The notes: a model not told the origin generated them from the sequence alone. A stretch of 48,950 bases of DNA from Acidobacteriota bacterium (GCA_003223255.1 QHYJ01000228.1:2148-51097); one strand, 5' to 3'. Counted from the stretch's first letter, positions 25,992 to 35,755 are shown. Numbers and translations: made by a program.

Positions 25992-27011
25992 ATGAAGGCT
26001 GCAGTCCTGCATGAATTCAAGAAACCTCTGGCGCTTGAGGATGTTCCCCGCCCGTCGATCGACGCGAGCGAGGTGCTCATTCGAGTGGAGGTTTGCGGCG
26101 TTTGCCATTCGGATTTGCACATCGCCGACGGAGATTGGCCGCCGTTCAGCGGGATTACGAAAATACCGCTGATCCTCGGGCATGAAATCGCGGGTCGCGT
26201 CGTGGAGAAAGGCTTCGCCGTTCAAGAACTCCAAATCGGTGATCGAGTAGGTGTGCCGTGGATTCATTGGACTTGCGGCGAGTGCGAGTTCTGTCGGGAA
26301 GGTAACGAAAATCTCTGCGCGCGGCAGAAGATTACAGGAGTAATGGTCGACGGTGGGTTCGCGGAGTTCATGAAAGCACCCGCGAGCCACGCTGTGAGAA
26401 TCCCCGATGGGCTCTCGGCAGTGGAAGCGGCGCCTCTGTTTTGTGCCGGTGTAACGGTTTATCGCGCTTTGAAGCAGGCCAGAATCTCGCCAGGTCAACG
26501 GCTGGCGATTTTTGGAATTGGCGGACTGGGCCACCTCGCGGTGCAACTCGCGAGAGAATTGGGGGCAGAAATCACTGCGATCGATACGGCCGACGAGAAA
26601 CTCCAGCTTGCCGAATCGCTTGGGGCGGCGAACAGCTTCAATGCGAAGTCAGCGAATGTCGTAAAAGAGTTCCGAGCGAAGGGCGGAGTCCATGTCGCGC
26701 TGGTTACTTCCGCCGCCAAAGCGGCTTATGACACGGCCTTTGCTTGCGTGCGCCCCACAGGAACGCTGCTTGCGGTCGGCCTGCCAGCGGAGAACATCGG
26801 CTTTCCACCCATCCTGATGGCCGCCAAGGAAGTGCGCATCCAAGCAAGCGCGGTCGGAACCAGGCAAGATCTTCGTGAAGTCCTGGCGATGGCGAGCAAG
26901 GGAAAAGTCCGTTGCCGGGTGGAGACTCGAGCGCTTTCCGATGCCAATCAGGTCATGGATGAATTGCGCCATGGCCAGGTCTCCGGGCGCATCGTGCTCT
27001 CGTGGCCCTAA
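25992..27011 (+). CDS. Zinc-dependent alcohol dehydrogenase (MDR family)
   Basis: NAD(P)-dependent medium-chain alcohol dehydrogenase. Catalytic zinc ligands are Cys in VCGVCHSDLH and His in LILGHEIAGRV; the structural zinc site is CGECEFCREGNENLC. The cofactor loop is AIFGIGGLGHLAVQLA, with the second-strand acidic residue in ITAIDTADEK, which favours NAD. About 340 residues, complete to VSGRIVLSWP. I chose the ATG at 25992 (MKAAVLHEFKKPL) because the family N terminus fits; an upstream start at 25953 has no support. The substrate is unknown, but its position before an acyl-CoA cluster suggests it supplies aldehydes or ketones for oxidation. Confidence 0.92.
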   Translation: MKAAVLHEFKKPLALEDVPRPSIDASEVLIRVEVCGVCHSDLHIADGDWPPFSGITKIPLILGHEIAGRVVEKGFAVQELQIGDRVGVPWIHWTCGECEFCREGNENLCARQKITGVMVDGGFAEFMKAPASHAVRIPDGLSAVEAAPLFCAGVTVYRALKQARISPGQRLAIFGIGGLGHLAVQLARELGAEITAIDTADEKLQLAESLGAANSFNAKSANVVKEFRAKGGVHVALVTSAAKAAYDTAFACVRPTGTLLAVGLPAENIGFPPILMAAKEVRIQASAVGTRQDLREVLAMASKGKVRCRVETRALSDANQVMDELRHGQVSGRIVLSWP

Positions 27012-27314
27012 AGACTTTCCTGCAGTTCCTCTTACCAAATCTCAAGCTTTGGATTCCTGAAAATTTCGTATTGACGTTAGTTCATAAAATGTGATACCGA
27101 CTATCACAATCTTGGATGCTTTCCACCGGAGGAGGGCGGTTTTAAGGCCAAATCAGACTCTCCAATCCCATCCGTTCATGGTGCTGTATTAAGCAAGTCG
27201 GGGCGACCGCGGCCGTGATCGAAGCTGTCGTGGTGCTGGGCCATCGTCGTGAGGACTCGAATCCCGGGGATCGACGACCGGGTTCTCGACACCTCTGAGG
27301 AACCAGGAGGAGCC
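27012..27314 (+). promoter_or_regulatory. Leader and promoter region of the TonB receptor gene
   Basis: A TTGACG at 27071-27076 is followed, at 16 or 17 bases, by a weak -10 (GATACC at 27093-27098), overlapping a perfect palindrome at 27091-27107. The remaining about 200 bases up to the start are GC-rich with no gene recognised; a GGAGGAG at about 27129-27135 is not followed by a usable start. Confidence 0.4.
27091..27107. promoter_or_regulatory. Palindrome GTGATA-N5-TATCAC, possible operator
   Basis: Perfect 6-bp arms around a 5-base centre (CCGAC), placed over the weak -10 candidate of the TonB-receptor promoter. The spacing suits binding of a dimeric regulator, for instance the TetR protein encoded 1.2 kb upstream. 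There is no second copy in front of the alcohol dehydrogenase that I can see. Confidence 0.45.
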
Positions 27315-30300
27315 ATGAAATCGACTTTGTTGACTGTTGCGATCCTTTCAACGGTGTGTTTATTCCCCGGTAGCCATGCGACTGCGGCGCAGGGTGTAGG
27401 AGCCTCGGCGGACCTGACTGGGACGGTCACCGATCCGACCGGGGCGGGAGTGCCGAACGCGAAGGTCACGGTGATGGATCCTGAGAAGGGCGTGGAGCGC
27501 AGCGTCACGACCGACGAACATGGTTTCTACCGTGTGTCCGGCCTGGCACCGACAAGCTACAAGGTCAGTGTCGGGCACTCAGGTTTTCAGACAGAAGTGG
27601 CCACGGGTGTCGTTTTGACCGTCGGGCAAACCTTGGTCTTTGATTTTCAGCTCAAATTGTCGGGCATTTCGTCGCAAGTGGAAGTTAGCTCTGAACTGCC
27701 CATCGTCGAGACGGAGAGGGGAAGCCAATCGGATACCCTGACCCAAGACTACATCATGGACCTGCCGATCGACCGCCGCGATTACCTTACGTTTACCCTG
27801 CTGATGCCGGGTGTGTCGAATTCCACGCGCTTGGCCGACGATCAGGATTTTCGCGTCAAGCAGACCCCCCAGAGTGGGCTTTCCTTCTACGGTAGCAATG
27901 GCCGAGGCAACAGCGTGACTGTGGATGGAGGAGAGGCCGAAGACGATGCGGGAGGCGTTCGTTTGACCGTTAGCCAGGATGCCGTGCAAGAATTCCAGGT
28001 CAATCGCAGCAACTACGGCGCCGACCAGGGCGGGGCCTTCGGAGGGGCTATCAACATCGTGACGAAGTCCGGCAGCAACGATGTGCATGGAGGCCTGTTC
28101 GGCTATTTCCGAAACGACGCCATGGATGGCGCCGACCCTTTTGCCCGCAGCCAGGCGCTGCTGCCGGGGAGCCCCTTTTCGTTTGCTGCGCAGGGGAAAC
28201 CGGTCAAGAATTCCTTAAGCCGTTATCAGTTTGGCGGCTCCGTCGGAGCTCCGGTCAACAAGGATAGGACCTTTTGGTTCTTGGCCTTTGAAGGACTCCA
28301 CCAGGATGCGCAAAATGCCGTCTCTCTTCTGACAAACAGTTCGATCTTTGCTGGACCTACAGCGGCAGTACCGACGAACTTTCCCTCAGCCGACTCGAGA
28401 GCCGCGCAGCAGGCCGTGGTCGCCGCCTTGGTCAATGATCCGGGGAACCCCACGGTACCCTGTTTGAACAACCCGAACGGCACGATTACCAGTCTTCCGG
28501 CGCAGACTTGCGCGGGCGCCCTGCAGTTAGGCCTGACGGTCAGCCCCGCAACAGGTTTAACGCCCGGCCAAAACGCAATCAACAACTTCCTCGTCAATCA
28601 GTTCGAAGCGAACGGCGGATTGTTCAACTACAACACGCGTGAGTATTTGGTGTCCGGCCGCCTGGATCATCATGTCAGCGGGTCGAACCAGTTGGTTCTC
28701 ACGTACAGATACGGACACGATTTGGAAGAGAATCCCGACGTGCAATCGCTGACGGGCTTTTCCGCAGGCAGCTCGATTCATTTGTATGACGATACGATTA
28801 TGGGCGCGTGGTATCACCAATTCAGCGCCGCGACGCAAAATGAGTTTCGCGTGCAATGGAACTACGAGCACTTTAATGTGATTCCCAATGAGCCGGCTGA
28901 AGTCGGCCTGCAAATCTTCGGGTTTGCGAACAATCTGGGTACTAACATCTTCTTGCCCAATCTGACCATTCTCCGCCGCACCGAAATCGGCGACTCGGAG
29001 TCTCACACTTTCTTCCCGGGACGCTTCGTATTCGGGAGCCTGCCGGGTGCGATTTTAAGCCCCTGCCTGCTGGCGGGAAATCCGAATCCCTGTGGATTGG
29101 CTACCGGCGGAGCCTTTATGAATTCGCTGCAGGCCGCATCTCTAGGACTACCACAGGTCTATCAGCAAGGCTTTGGTAATCCGGCCTATCCGGCCTATAC
29201 GCGGCCGTACACCTCACTGTATTTCCAGGATTCCTGGAAAATGGCGCGCAATTTCACGCTGAACTACGGCGCAAGGTACGAGATCGATTCGGAGTATCTG
29301 CCTCTCAATACCTACTACAAGGACATCGGGCCACGCGTTTCCTTCGCGTGGGATCCTTTCAACAATCACAAGACCGTGATTCGCGGCGGGTACGGAATGT
29401 TCTTTGGGCCCATTGACACACAGATTCCCCAAGTGGATTTGAGCCTGGGAGTCCTGAATAAGAACTACAGTACGGTGGAAAACCAGAACAACAAGTCGCA
29501 GGTGCCCGACCAGGTCAACAATGTCGTGGCCACGTGCGGCATTGGACTGCCCGGCGTCCCCATTTTTCCTGGAAGCGGAACCAGTCCCTGCACGCGCTTC
29601 ATTGCTATCTACGTGGACCCCCTCCCTGGCGTGCCCGCCCTGGGTTTGCAGGGAGCTGGGGCGGTTTTCCAGACACTGTTTGCGCAAGGAAAAATCCAGT
29701 GCACCACCCCGGCGGCGGGCAGCTCTGCCTGCATCACGCCGGCGGATGTGACGCAGTTCGGCGTCTTTGTTGCCAACAGCGGCCAGCTCTCGCCGTTAAC
29801 CGTGCTCTTCAGCAATCCGCCGGACTTTAAGCCGCCCTATTCCCAGCAGGCATCCGTTGCCATCGAACGCGAAATCGCGCCGGGGTTCTCTGTTTCGTTA
29901 AGTGGCATTTATTCGCACACGCTGCGGCTGCCGGTAGCCATCGATACGAACCTGCTGAAGGCGCCAATGGTCACACCGAAGGTTCCGTTGGCCGGCGGCA
30001 AGACCGTTTCCTACCGGAACTGGAACTCCAGCGTGGCCACGGACCCCATCGCGTTAGTCGATCCCACCGCGGCTGCGCCTTGTGCGGCCAACCCTTTTGT
30101 CTGCTTCGTGAATCCTTTGATTGTCCAGAATAATCAGTACACCTCTGCAGCATCGGCGTTGTATGAAGGTGGGATCTTCGAGGTGAAGAAGCGCTTCAGC
30201 AGCAGTTTCTCACTTTTCGGAAACTACACTTTCAGCAAGGGCTTCGACACCTCCACGGACTTCAACAGCGACTATGGGCCCCAGGACCCCACCAACCTAA

Positions 30301-30794
30301 GCCTCGACCGCGGTCTCTCGGAATTTGACGAGCGCCACAAGCTGGTAGTCGCAGGCGTATTCGACAGTCCCTGGAAGGGAAGCATCTTAGGAGGCTTCCA
30401 GCTGGCGCCGATTTTCACCTACCACAGCGGCCATCCGTTTAACCTGCTTGCCGGCGGAGAAGTCAACGGAGACAACCACACGACCAACGAGCGTCCGATT
30501 GGCGCCGGACGCGACACGGGCTTGGGGCCGACTTACACTAACTTCGACATGCGCGTGAGCTGGAAGCACAAGGTGCGCGAGAAGGCTACTCTGCTACTCA
30601 CGGCCGAAGGCTTCAACATCGCGAACCACACGAATTTTGCCAGCGTCAATAATGAAGTAGGTCCGCTGTTCGGATTCCTGAACCCGACCTTTAACGTTCA
30701 TGGAAGCGCCGCCCTGTCGCCAAGCCAGCCGCTTGGCTTCACTTCGGCATTTCCAAAGCGTGAAATCCAACTGGGTCTGCGGCTGAGTTTCTGA
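27315..30794 (+). CDS. TonB-dependent outer-membrane receptor (Oar-like, carboxypeptidase-regulatory N domain)
   Basis: A 1159-residue outer-membrane transporter. After a signal peptide (KSTLLTVAILSTVCLFPG) comes a carboxypeptidase-regulatory-like beta domain (about 35-115: LTGTVTDPTGAGVPNAKVTV, with GFYRVSGLAPTSYKVSV), then the plug (about 120-260, including NSVTVDGGEAEDDAGGV and AINIVTKSGSNDVHGG) and a long beta barrel ending in LGLRLSF, with the terminal Phe of outer-membrane barrels. This is the architecture expanded in Acidobacteriota. AGGAGG lies four bases before the ATG at 27315. No TonB box is obvious. Its position at the head of a beta-oxidation cluster suggests uptake of a fatty acid, terpenoid or similar acyl substrate. 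Confidence 0.93.
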   Translation: MKSTLLTVAILSTVCLFPGSHATAAQGVGASADLTGTVTDPTGAGVPNAKVTVMDPEKGVERSVTTDEHGFYRVSGLAPTSYKVSVGHSGFQTEVATGVVLTVGQTLVFDFQLKLSGISSQVEVSSELPIVETERGSQSDTLTQDYIMDLPIDRRDYLTFTLLMPGVSNSTRLADDQDFRVKQTPQSGLSFYGSNGRGNSVTVDGGEAEDDAGGVRLTVSQDAVQEFQVNRSNYGADQGGAFGGAINIVTKSGSNDVHGGLFGYFRNDAMDGADPFARSQALLPGSPFSFAAQGKPVKNSLSRYQFGGSVGAPVNKDRTFWFLAFEGLHQDAQNAVSLLTNSSIFAGPTAAVPTNFPSADSRAAQQAVVAALVNDPGNPTVPCLNNPNGTITSLPAQTCAGALQLGLTVSPATGLTPGQNAINNFLVNQFEANGGLFNYNTREYLVSGRLDHHVSGSNQLVLTYRYGHDLEENPDVQSLTGFSAGSSIHLYDDTIMGAWYHQFSAATQNEFRVQWNYEHFNVIPNEPAEVGLQIFGFANNLGTNIFLPNLTILRRTEIGDSESHTFFPGRFVFGSLPGAILSPCLLAGNPNPCGLATGGAFMNSLQAASLGLPQVYQQGFGNPAYPAYTRPYTSLYFQDSWKMARNFTLNYGARYEIDSEYLPLNTYYKDIGPRVSFAWDPFNNHKTVIRGGYGMFFGPIDTQIPQVDLSLGVLNKNYSTVENQNNKSQVPDQVNNVVATCGIGLPGVPIFPGSGTSPCTRFIAIYVDPLPGVPALGLQGAGAVFQTLFAQGKIQCTTPAAGSSACITPADVTQFGVFVANSGQLSPLTVLFSNPPDFKPPYSQQASVAIEREIAPGFSVSLSGIYSHTLRLPVAIDTNLLKAPMVTPKVPLAGGKTVSYRNWNSSVATDPIALVDPTAAAPCAANPFVCFVNPLIVQNNQYTSAASALYEGGIFEVKKRFSSSFSLFGNYTFSKGFDTSTDFNSDYGPQDPTNLSLDRGLSEFDERHKLVVAGVFDSPWKGSILGGFQLAPIFTYHSGHPFNLLAGGEVNGDNHTTNERPIGAGRDTGLGPTYTNFDMRVSWKHKVREKATLLLTAEGFNIANHTNFASVNNEVGPLFGFLNPTFNVHGSAALSPSQPLGFTSAFPKREIQLGLRLSF

Positions 30795-30918
30795 AGAACA
30801 TCTAACATTTGCGCGGCGGAGCAGGTACCGCAGACGAGAATCCTGTGTTGCCCGGGACCGTCGCTGAAAATGAAAATTGTGCGCTTTAGACAAAACCGCT
30901 TGAGTTTATGGTACCCCG

Positions 30919-31686
30919 GTGAATACCAAGAAGCTTTTCGATCTGTCTGGACGCGTGGCCATCATTACCGGAGGCTCCATCGGTCTCGGCCGCCAGATGG
31001 CGGAAGGCTTGGCGGAAATGGGAGCGAACCTGGTGCTCTGCGCGCGCAAGGAGGACCGCTGCCAGCAAGCTGCCGAAGAATTAAAACAACTTGGTGTCAA
31101 AACGCTGGCACTGTCCTGCGATGTCAAGAACCCCGACCAAGTTCGTGACGTTGCGCAGCAGACGGCTTCACAGTTCGGTCGAATCGACATTCTCATCAAC
31201 AACGCGGGCACCGCCTGGGGCGCTCCGGTCGAGGAAATGAAGTTGCAGCATTGGAACAAAGTCATGGACACGAATCTGACCGGGACATTTCTCTTTTCGC
31301 AGGCCGTTGGAAAGGTCATGGTGCCGCAGCGCCGGGGCAAGATTATCAACATCGCTTCGGTGGCCGGGATGCGAGGTGCACCGCCGGAATTCCAGGCCAT
31401 CGGCTATCACGCCAGCAAAGGTGGCGTCATCGCCTTCACCAAAGATCTGGCCTGCAAATGGGGGATTTACAACATCCAGGTGAATGCCATCGCCCCCGGA
31501 TGGTTTCCGACGCACATGTCCGAAGTGGCGATCGAAAGAAATCGGGAGGCTTTTTTGAAGAAGATTCCTCTCGGCCGCTTTGGCAGCGACCATGACTTGA
31601 AGGGTGCCGCGGTATTCCTGGCATCGGGCGCTTCCGATTTTGTGACCGGACATGTATTAGTGGTTGATGGAGGGCAAACGGCCTAA
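30919..31686 (+). CDS. Short-chain dehydrogenase/reductase (FabG-like)
   Basis: NAD(P)-dependent oxidoreductase with an intact SDR core: dinucleotide loop IITGGSIGLGRQMA, DILINNAGTAWG, catalytic Ser in IINIASVAGM, Tyr and Lys in GYHASKGGVIAFTK, and the C-terminal FVTGHVLVVDGGQTA. Being complete, it contrasts with the broken SDR at 5 kb. GTG start at 30919. It is the first enzyme after the TonB receptor and sits 18 bases before the acyl-CoA ligase, so it probably oxidises a hydroxyl on the imported substrate or acts on a 3-hydroxyacyl intermediate. Confidence 0.92.
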   Translation: MNTKKLFDLSGRVAIITGGSIGLGRQMAEGLAEMGANLVLCARKEDRCQQAAEELKQLGVKTLALSCDVKNPDQVRDVAQQTASQFGRIDILINNAGTAWGAPVEEMKLQHWNKVMDTNLTGTFLFSQAVGKVMVPQRRGKIINIASVAGMRGAPPEFQAIGYHASKGGVIAFTKDLACKWGIYNIQVNAIAPGWFPTHMSEVAIERNREAFLKKIPLGRFGSDHDLKGAAVFLASGASDFVTGHVLVVDGGQTA

Positions 31687-31704
31687 CTTGGGACTCGGTA
31701 CCCG

Positions 31705-33381
31705 ATGAATATTCCCCTCACCCCGATTCGGTTTCTTCGCTACGCGGAGCAGCAGTTCCAGAAGCGGACCGCCGTCGTGTGCGGGAAAGAACGGTTCACC
31801 TATGCGCAGTTTGCGGAGCGAGTGAGCCGGCTTGCCGGCGCTCTGCGAAAGGCAGGCGTTCAAACCGGGGACCGCGTGGCCTTTCTGAGCACCAACTGTC
31901 ACCGCTTGTTGGAAGCCTACTTCGGGGTCATCGAAGCCGGCGCTGTCTTGTTGCCGCTCAACATCCGCCTCGCTCCGCAAGAGCTCGCTTACATCCTGAA
32001 TGATTCGGGGGCGCGCGTTTTGTTCTTGCAGAGCCATTTCCTCAAATTGCTCGAATCTTTTCGCACCCATCTTACCACTGTCAAATCGTTCCACTCTCTC
32101 GATCATTTGACCGGAGTGGAATGGATGTCTGAACAAGACTACGAATCGCTCCTCGCTGCCGCGCCAGCATTTCGTACAGACATCATGCAGGTCAATGAAA
32201 ACTCTCCGGCCGAGCTTTTCTATACTAGTGGCACCAGCGCCGAGCCCAAAGGCGTGATGCTGACCCACCGGAACATCTACTTGCATGCGCTCAACGCCGG
32301 TCTGGCTCTCAACACCGACAACGAGGCGGCGGAACTGCACACCATTCCGCTATTCCATGCGAACGGCTGGGGCGTTGCCCACTTTCTGACCCTGCTCGGC
32401 GGCAAGCACGTCATGATTCAGAAATTCGACCCGCCCGAAGTCTTTCGGCTCATCGAAGCGGAGCGCGTCCACTATTGCAGTCTCGTGCCCGCCATGGCCA
32501 CCGCCTTGGTAAATTGTCCGGAGCGTCCGAAGTATGACTTGAGCAGCCTCAAGCGAGTTACCATCGGCGGCTCCGCCTCATCCCCTACTTTGGTTCGCGA
32601 AGTGGAAGAGAATCTGGGCTGCACCTGTTTCTCGGGATACGGTCTGACGGAAACTGCTCCCGTGCTATCCATTTCTCCCATGAAACCGGGACTCAGTTGG
32701 GAAGGAGAGCAGCGGTTTGCCGGGCAAGCGATGACTGGTTATGCCATTCCGGGCGTCGAACTGCGCGTTGTCGACGAAAAGGACCAAGACGTGCCGCGCG
32801 ATGGACTTTCGATGGGGGAAATTATCACCCGTACCGACGGCGTCATGGAAGGCTACTGGCAACAACCTCAAGCTACCGCAGAGGCGCTGCGCGGCGGGTG
32901 GTTTCATACCGGAGACATGGCCACCTGGAACGAAGACGGCTACATCCTGATCGTCGATCGCAAGAAGGACATCATCGTGAGCGGCGGCGAGAACGTGTCT
33001 TCACTCGAAGTGGAAAAGGTTCTTCTTTCGCATCCGGCTGTTCTGGAAGTCGCCGTTTTGCCTGTACCGGATCCTCAGTGGGGAGAAGTGCCGAAGGCGC
33101 TCGTGGTGTTAAAGCCCAACGCGCCGGCCGGTGAAATCGAACTCATCGAACATTGCCGTTCGCGTCTTGCCCATTACAAATGCCCGCGCTCGGTTGAATT
33201 TCTCGAGAGCTTACCCAGAACGGGGACGGGTAAAGTGCTGAAGCGAGATCTGCGCAAGAAATACTGGCGAGGCCAGGGCACGATTCGCCCCGAATTTGCA
33301 AAGCGCGGAAGCAACGATAAGACGCGTGGGTCCAAGAGCACTTCCGGCACAGGCGCGAAGCGGGCGACGCCAAACGATTGA
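31705..33381 (+). CDS. Fatty-acyl-CoA ligase (AMP-binding family)
   Basis: Activates a carboxylic acid to its CoA thioester through an acyl-adenylate. The P-loop is LFYTSGTSAEPKGVMLTH, the A4/A5 region includes YGLTETAPVLS, the A7 region YWQQPQATAEALRGGWFHTG, the hinge VDRKKDIIVSGGENVSSLEV, and the catalytic Lys lies in LPRTGTGKVLKRDLR. The 558 residues fit medium/long-chain acyl-CoA synthetases. The tail of about 40 residues is basic and low in complexity. It opens the catabolic steps of the cluster and is followed 36 bases later by the first acyl-CoA dehydrogenase. The chain length of the substrate cannot be read. Confidence 0.93.
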   Translation: MNIPLTPIRFLRYAEQQFQKRTAVVCGKERFTYAQFAERVSRLAGALRKAGVQTGDRVAFLSTNCHRLLEAYFGVIEAGAVLLPLNIRLAPQELAYILNDSGARVLFLQSHFLKLLESFRTHLTTVKSFHSLDHLTGVEWMSEQDYESLLAAAPAFRTDIMQVNENSPAELFYTSGTSAEPKGVMLTHRNIYLHALNAGLALNTDNEAAELHTIPLFHANGWGVAHFLTLLGGKHVMIQKFDPPEVFRLIEAERVHYCSLVPAMATALVNCPERPKYDLSSLKRVTIGGSASSPTLVREVEENLGCTCFSGYGLTETAPVLSISPMKPGLSWEGEQRFAGQAMTGYAIPGVELRVVDEKDQDVPRDGLSMGEIITRTDGVMEGYWQQPQATAEALRGGWFHTGDMATWNEDGYILIVDRKKDIIVSGGENVSSLEVEKVLLSHPAVLEVAVLPVPDPQWGEVPKALVVLKPNAPAGEIELIEHCRSRLAHYKCPRSVEFLESLPRTGTGKVLKRDLRKKYWRGQGTIRPEFAKRGSNDKTRGSKSTSGTGAKRATPND

Positions 33382-33417
33382 TAAGCCGTCTGGGGCGACG
33401 AACGAGCAGGAGAAGAA

Positions 33418-34605
33418 ATGGATCTGAATCTCACGCCGGAAGAAGTTGCTTTTCGCGACGAGTTCCGCGTCTGGCTGCAAGCGAATGTTCCGAAAGATTG
33501 GGCCGAATGGCGCGAGAAGCCGCTGGAAGAATCTTTTCCGTACCTGAGAGCTTGGCAGCGGAAACTTCAGGAAGGCGGTTGGGCGGCCGTTTCATGGCCA
33601 AAGGATTATGGCGGCCGCAGCGCCACCTTGATGCAACAAGCCATTTTTTGGGAAGAGATGGCGCGCCTGGAGGCGCCCCCCATGGCGAACGCCTTGGGCT
33701 TGGGTCTGATCGGGCCGACGATCATCGCTTACGGTACAAACGCGCAAAAGAAGCGATTCATTCCCGGGATTCTCAGCGCAGAGGAAATTTGGTGCCAGGG
33801 CTTTTCTGAGCCCAACGCGGGTTCCGATCTCGCCGCGCTGCAAACGGAAGCTCGGCTTGCAGACGCCCATTACCTGGTCAATGGTCAAAAAATATGGATG
33901 AGTTATGGCTGGGTGGGGGATTGGTGCGAGCTCGTTGTTCGAACGGACCCTGCGGTCCCCAAGCATAAAGGCCTCACAGTTCTGCTGGTCGATATGAAAT
34001 CGCCGGGTGTCGAAGTTCGTCCCTTGCGCCAGATGACCGGCGAGAGCGAATTCAATGAAGTGTTCTTGCGCGACGTGCGTGTTCCCGTGGAGAACGTCCT
34101 TGGCAAGGTCAACGACGGTTGGAACGTAGCCGTCAGCACGCTCATGCATGAACGCGGCGCTTACGGCGCGCGTCTGATCCTCATCTTCAAGCGCAATATC
34201 AACCGCCTGATCGAACTCACTCGAAAGGTTCAGCGCAACGGCCGGCCTGCGGCTCAGGATCCCATCCTGCGGCAAAAGCTCGCACAATGTTACGCCGAAG
34301 TGGAAATCATGCGCCTGAACCAGTTGCGCGCTTTCAGCCGCATCACCTCGACAGGCGCTCCCGGTCCCGAAGGCTCCATTCAGAAACTCTTTTGGAGCGA
34401 ACTCAATCAACGGCTCCAACAGCTCGCGCAAGAACTGCTTGGCCCGTATGGCCAACTTCTCGCGAGCGACGGCCACGCTATTGACAAGGGCATCTGGTCG
34501 TACGGTTACCTGCGTTCGCGCGGAAATACCATCGAAGCGGGCACTTCGGAAGTGCAGCGCAATATTATTGGCCACTTTGTTCTGGGGCTGCCAAGAAGCT
34601 ATTAA
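33418..34605 (+). CDS. Acyl-CoA dehydrogenase, first of an adjacent pair
   Basis: FAD enzyme introducing the alpha-beta double bond in acyl-CoA. N-terminal helical domain (DLNLTPEEVAFRDEFRVWLQ), FAD/substrate loop CQGFSEPNAGSDLAALQTEA, middle beta domain with IWMSYGWVGDWCELVVRT, and the C-terminal FAD end GTSEVQRNIIGHFVLGLPRS. AGGAGA precedes the ATG at 33418. It is 11 bases from the next, shorter dehydrogenase (366 residues). Such adjacent pairs in actinobacterial sterol catabolism form heterotetramers with a shared active site; the same may be true here, which is inference. Confidence 0.92.
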   Translation: MDLNLTPEEVAFRDEFRVWLQANVPKDWAEWREKPLEESFPYLRAWQRKLQEGGWAAVSWPKDYGGRSATLMQQAIFWEEMARLEAPPMANALGLGLIGPTIIAYGTNAQKKRFIPGILSAEEIWCQGFSEPNAGSDLAALQTEARLADAHYLVNGQKIWMSYGWVGDWCELVVRTDPAVPKHKGLTVLLVDMKSPGVEVRPLRQMTGESEFNEVFLRDVRVPVENVLGKVNDGWNVAVSTLMHERGAYGARLILIFKRNINRLIELTRKVQRNGRPAAQDPILRQKLAQCYAEVEIMRLNQLRAFSRITSTGAPGPEGSIQKLFWSELNQRLQQLAQELLGPYGQLLASDGHAIDKGIWSYGYLRSRGNTIEAGTSEVQRNIIGHFVLGLPRSY

Positions 34606-34616
34606 GGAAAGATGCG

Positions 34617-35720
34617 ATGCAATTTGGATTGAACGAAAGCCAGGAATTTCTTCGTGACAGCGCCCGCAAGTTCTTTGCCGGCGAGTGCCCCATGGCCGAG
34701 GTCCGGCGTCTCATGGAGACCGATACCGCCTTCGGCGCGAACTTGTGGTCCAAACTTGCGGAGCAGGGTTACACCGGCATTATCTTTCCCGAAGAATTCG
34801 GCGGCGTTGCCCTCGGAATCTTCGAGCTGATTTTGCTTATGGAGGAAGCTGGCCGCGCGCTGCTTCCCGGCCCTTTTTTCTCCACGGTAGTAATGGCGGG
34901 GACTCTCTTGGATGCTCTCGCCACGACGGCACAAAAGAGGAAATACTTGGCACCAATCTGTCGAGGAGAGGCGCGCGCCACGGTTGCATTCTTTGAGGCC
35001 GAAGGGAGCTGGGATCTTGCCGATGTGCGCTTGACGGCGGCTAACGGCGAGCTGAAAGGGGAAAAGCTGTTCGTTCCGGACGCTGCAATCGCTGATTGGA
35101 TTATCGTCGTTGCGCAGAACGGCGTCTTCCTCGTCGATTCGAAAGCCTCGGGAGTCCGCGTTCAACCGATGCTCGGCATGGATCTCACGCGCAAACTCTA
35201 TTCCGTCCGGTTTGACGATGTGCCCGGCGAGAAAATCGGCGAAACAGCCGGTTTGGCGAGGCCTCGCGCCATTGCCACCGCCGCTCTCGCTGCCGAAATG
35301 GTCGGCGGAATGCAGCGCACCCTCGACCTCGCCGTCGAGTATGCGAAGACCCGAAAACAGTTCGGAAAGCCCATCGGCATTTTTCAAGCGGTGCAGCACC
35401 AGTGCGCCGACATGTACCTCGAAACGGAAAGCGCTCGTTCCGCCGTCTACTACGCCGCATGGGCTCTCCAGCATCACGCCCCCGATGCCGCTGCGGCGGT
35501 GTCCATCGCCAAGCTGTACGCGAGCGACGCGAGCCGCACGGTGGGCAATCGCGGCATTCAAGTCCACGGCGGGATGGGCTTCACCTGGGAAAACGATCTT
35601 CACCTGTATTACCGGCGCGCGAAAGCTTCGGAGACCACCTTTGGCGACGCCACTTTTCATCGGGAGCGGCTCGCGCGCTTGACCATCGATGCGGAAGTAG
35701 TCTCCGAACGCGGTGCGTGA
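34617..35720 (+). CDS. Acyl-CoA dehydrogenase, second of an adjacent pair
   Basis: Also an ACAD fold, shorter and more divergent: N-terminal FGLNESQEFLRDSARKFFAG, IIFPEEFGGVALGIFELILL, ATVAFFEAEGSWDLADVRL, and the C-terminal TVGNRGIQVHGGMGFTWEND with YYRRAKASETTFGD. The middle region is less conserved than in the partner: the usual TEPxAGSD loop appears only as FFEAEGSWD. This fits a partner subunit with a degenerate FAD or catalytic site, like the second member of FadE-type heterotetramers. Start ATG 34617 follows AAGGAAAG. It is followed by the hydratase/dehydrogenase fusion 35 bases on. Confidence 0.88.
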   Translation: MQFGLNESQEFLRDSARKFFAGECPMAEVRRLMETDTAFGANLWSKLAEQGYTGIIFPEEFGGVALGIFELILLMEEAGRALLPGPFFSTVVMAGTLLDALATTAQKRKYLAPICRGEARATVAFFEAEGSWDLADVRLTAANGELKGEKLFVPDAAIADWIIVVAQNGVFLVDSKASGVRVQPMLGMDLTRKLYSVRFDDVPGEKIGETAGLARPRAIATAALAAEMVGGMQRTLDLAVEYAKTRKQFGKPIGIFQAVQHQCADMYLETESARSAVYYAAWALQHHAPDAAAAVSIAKLYASDASRTVGNRGIQVHGGMGFTWENDLHLYYRRAKASETTFGDATFHRERLARLTIDAEVVSERGA

Positions 35721-35755
35721 CTTAGTTTTATTGGTGTTATCGAAAGGCAACCATC

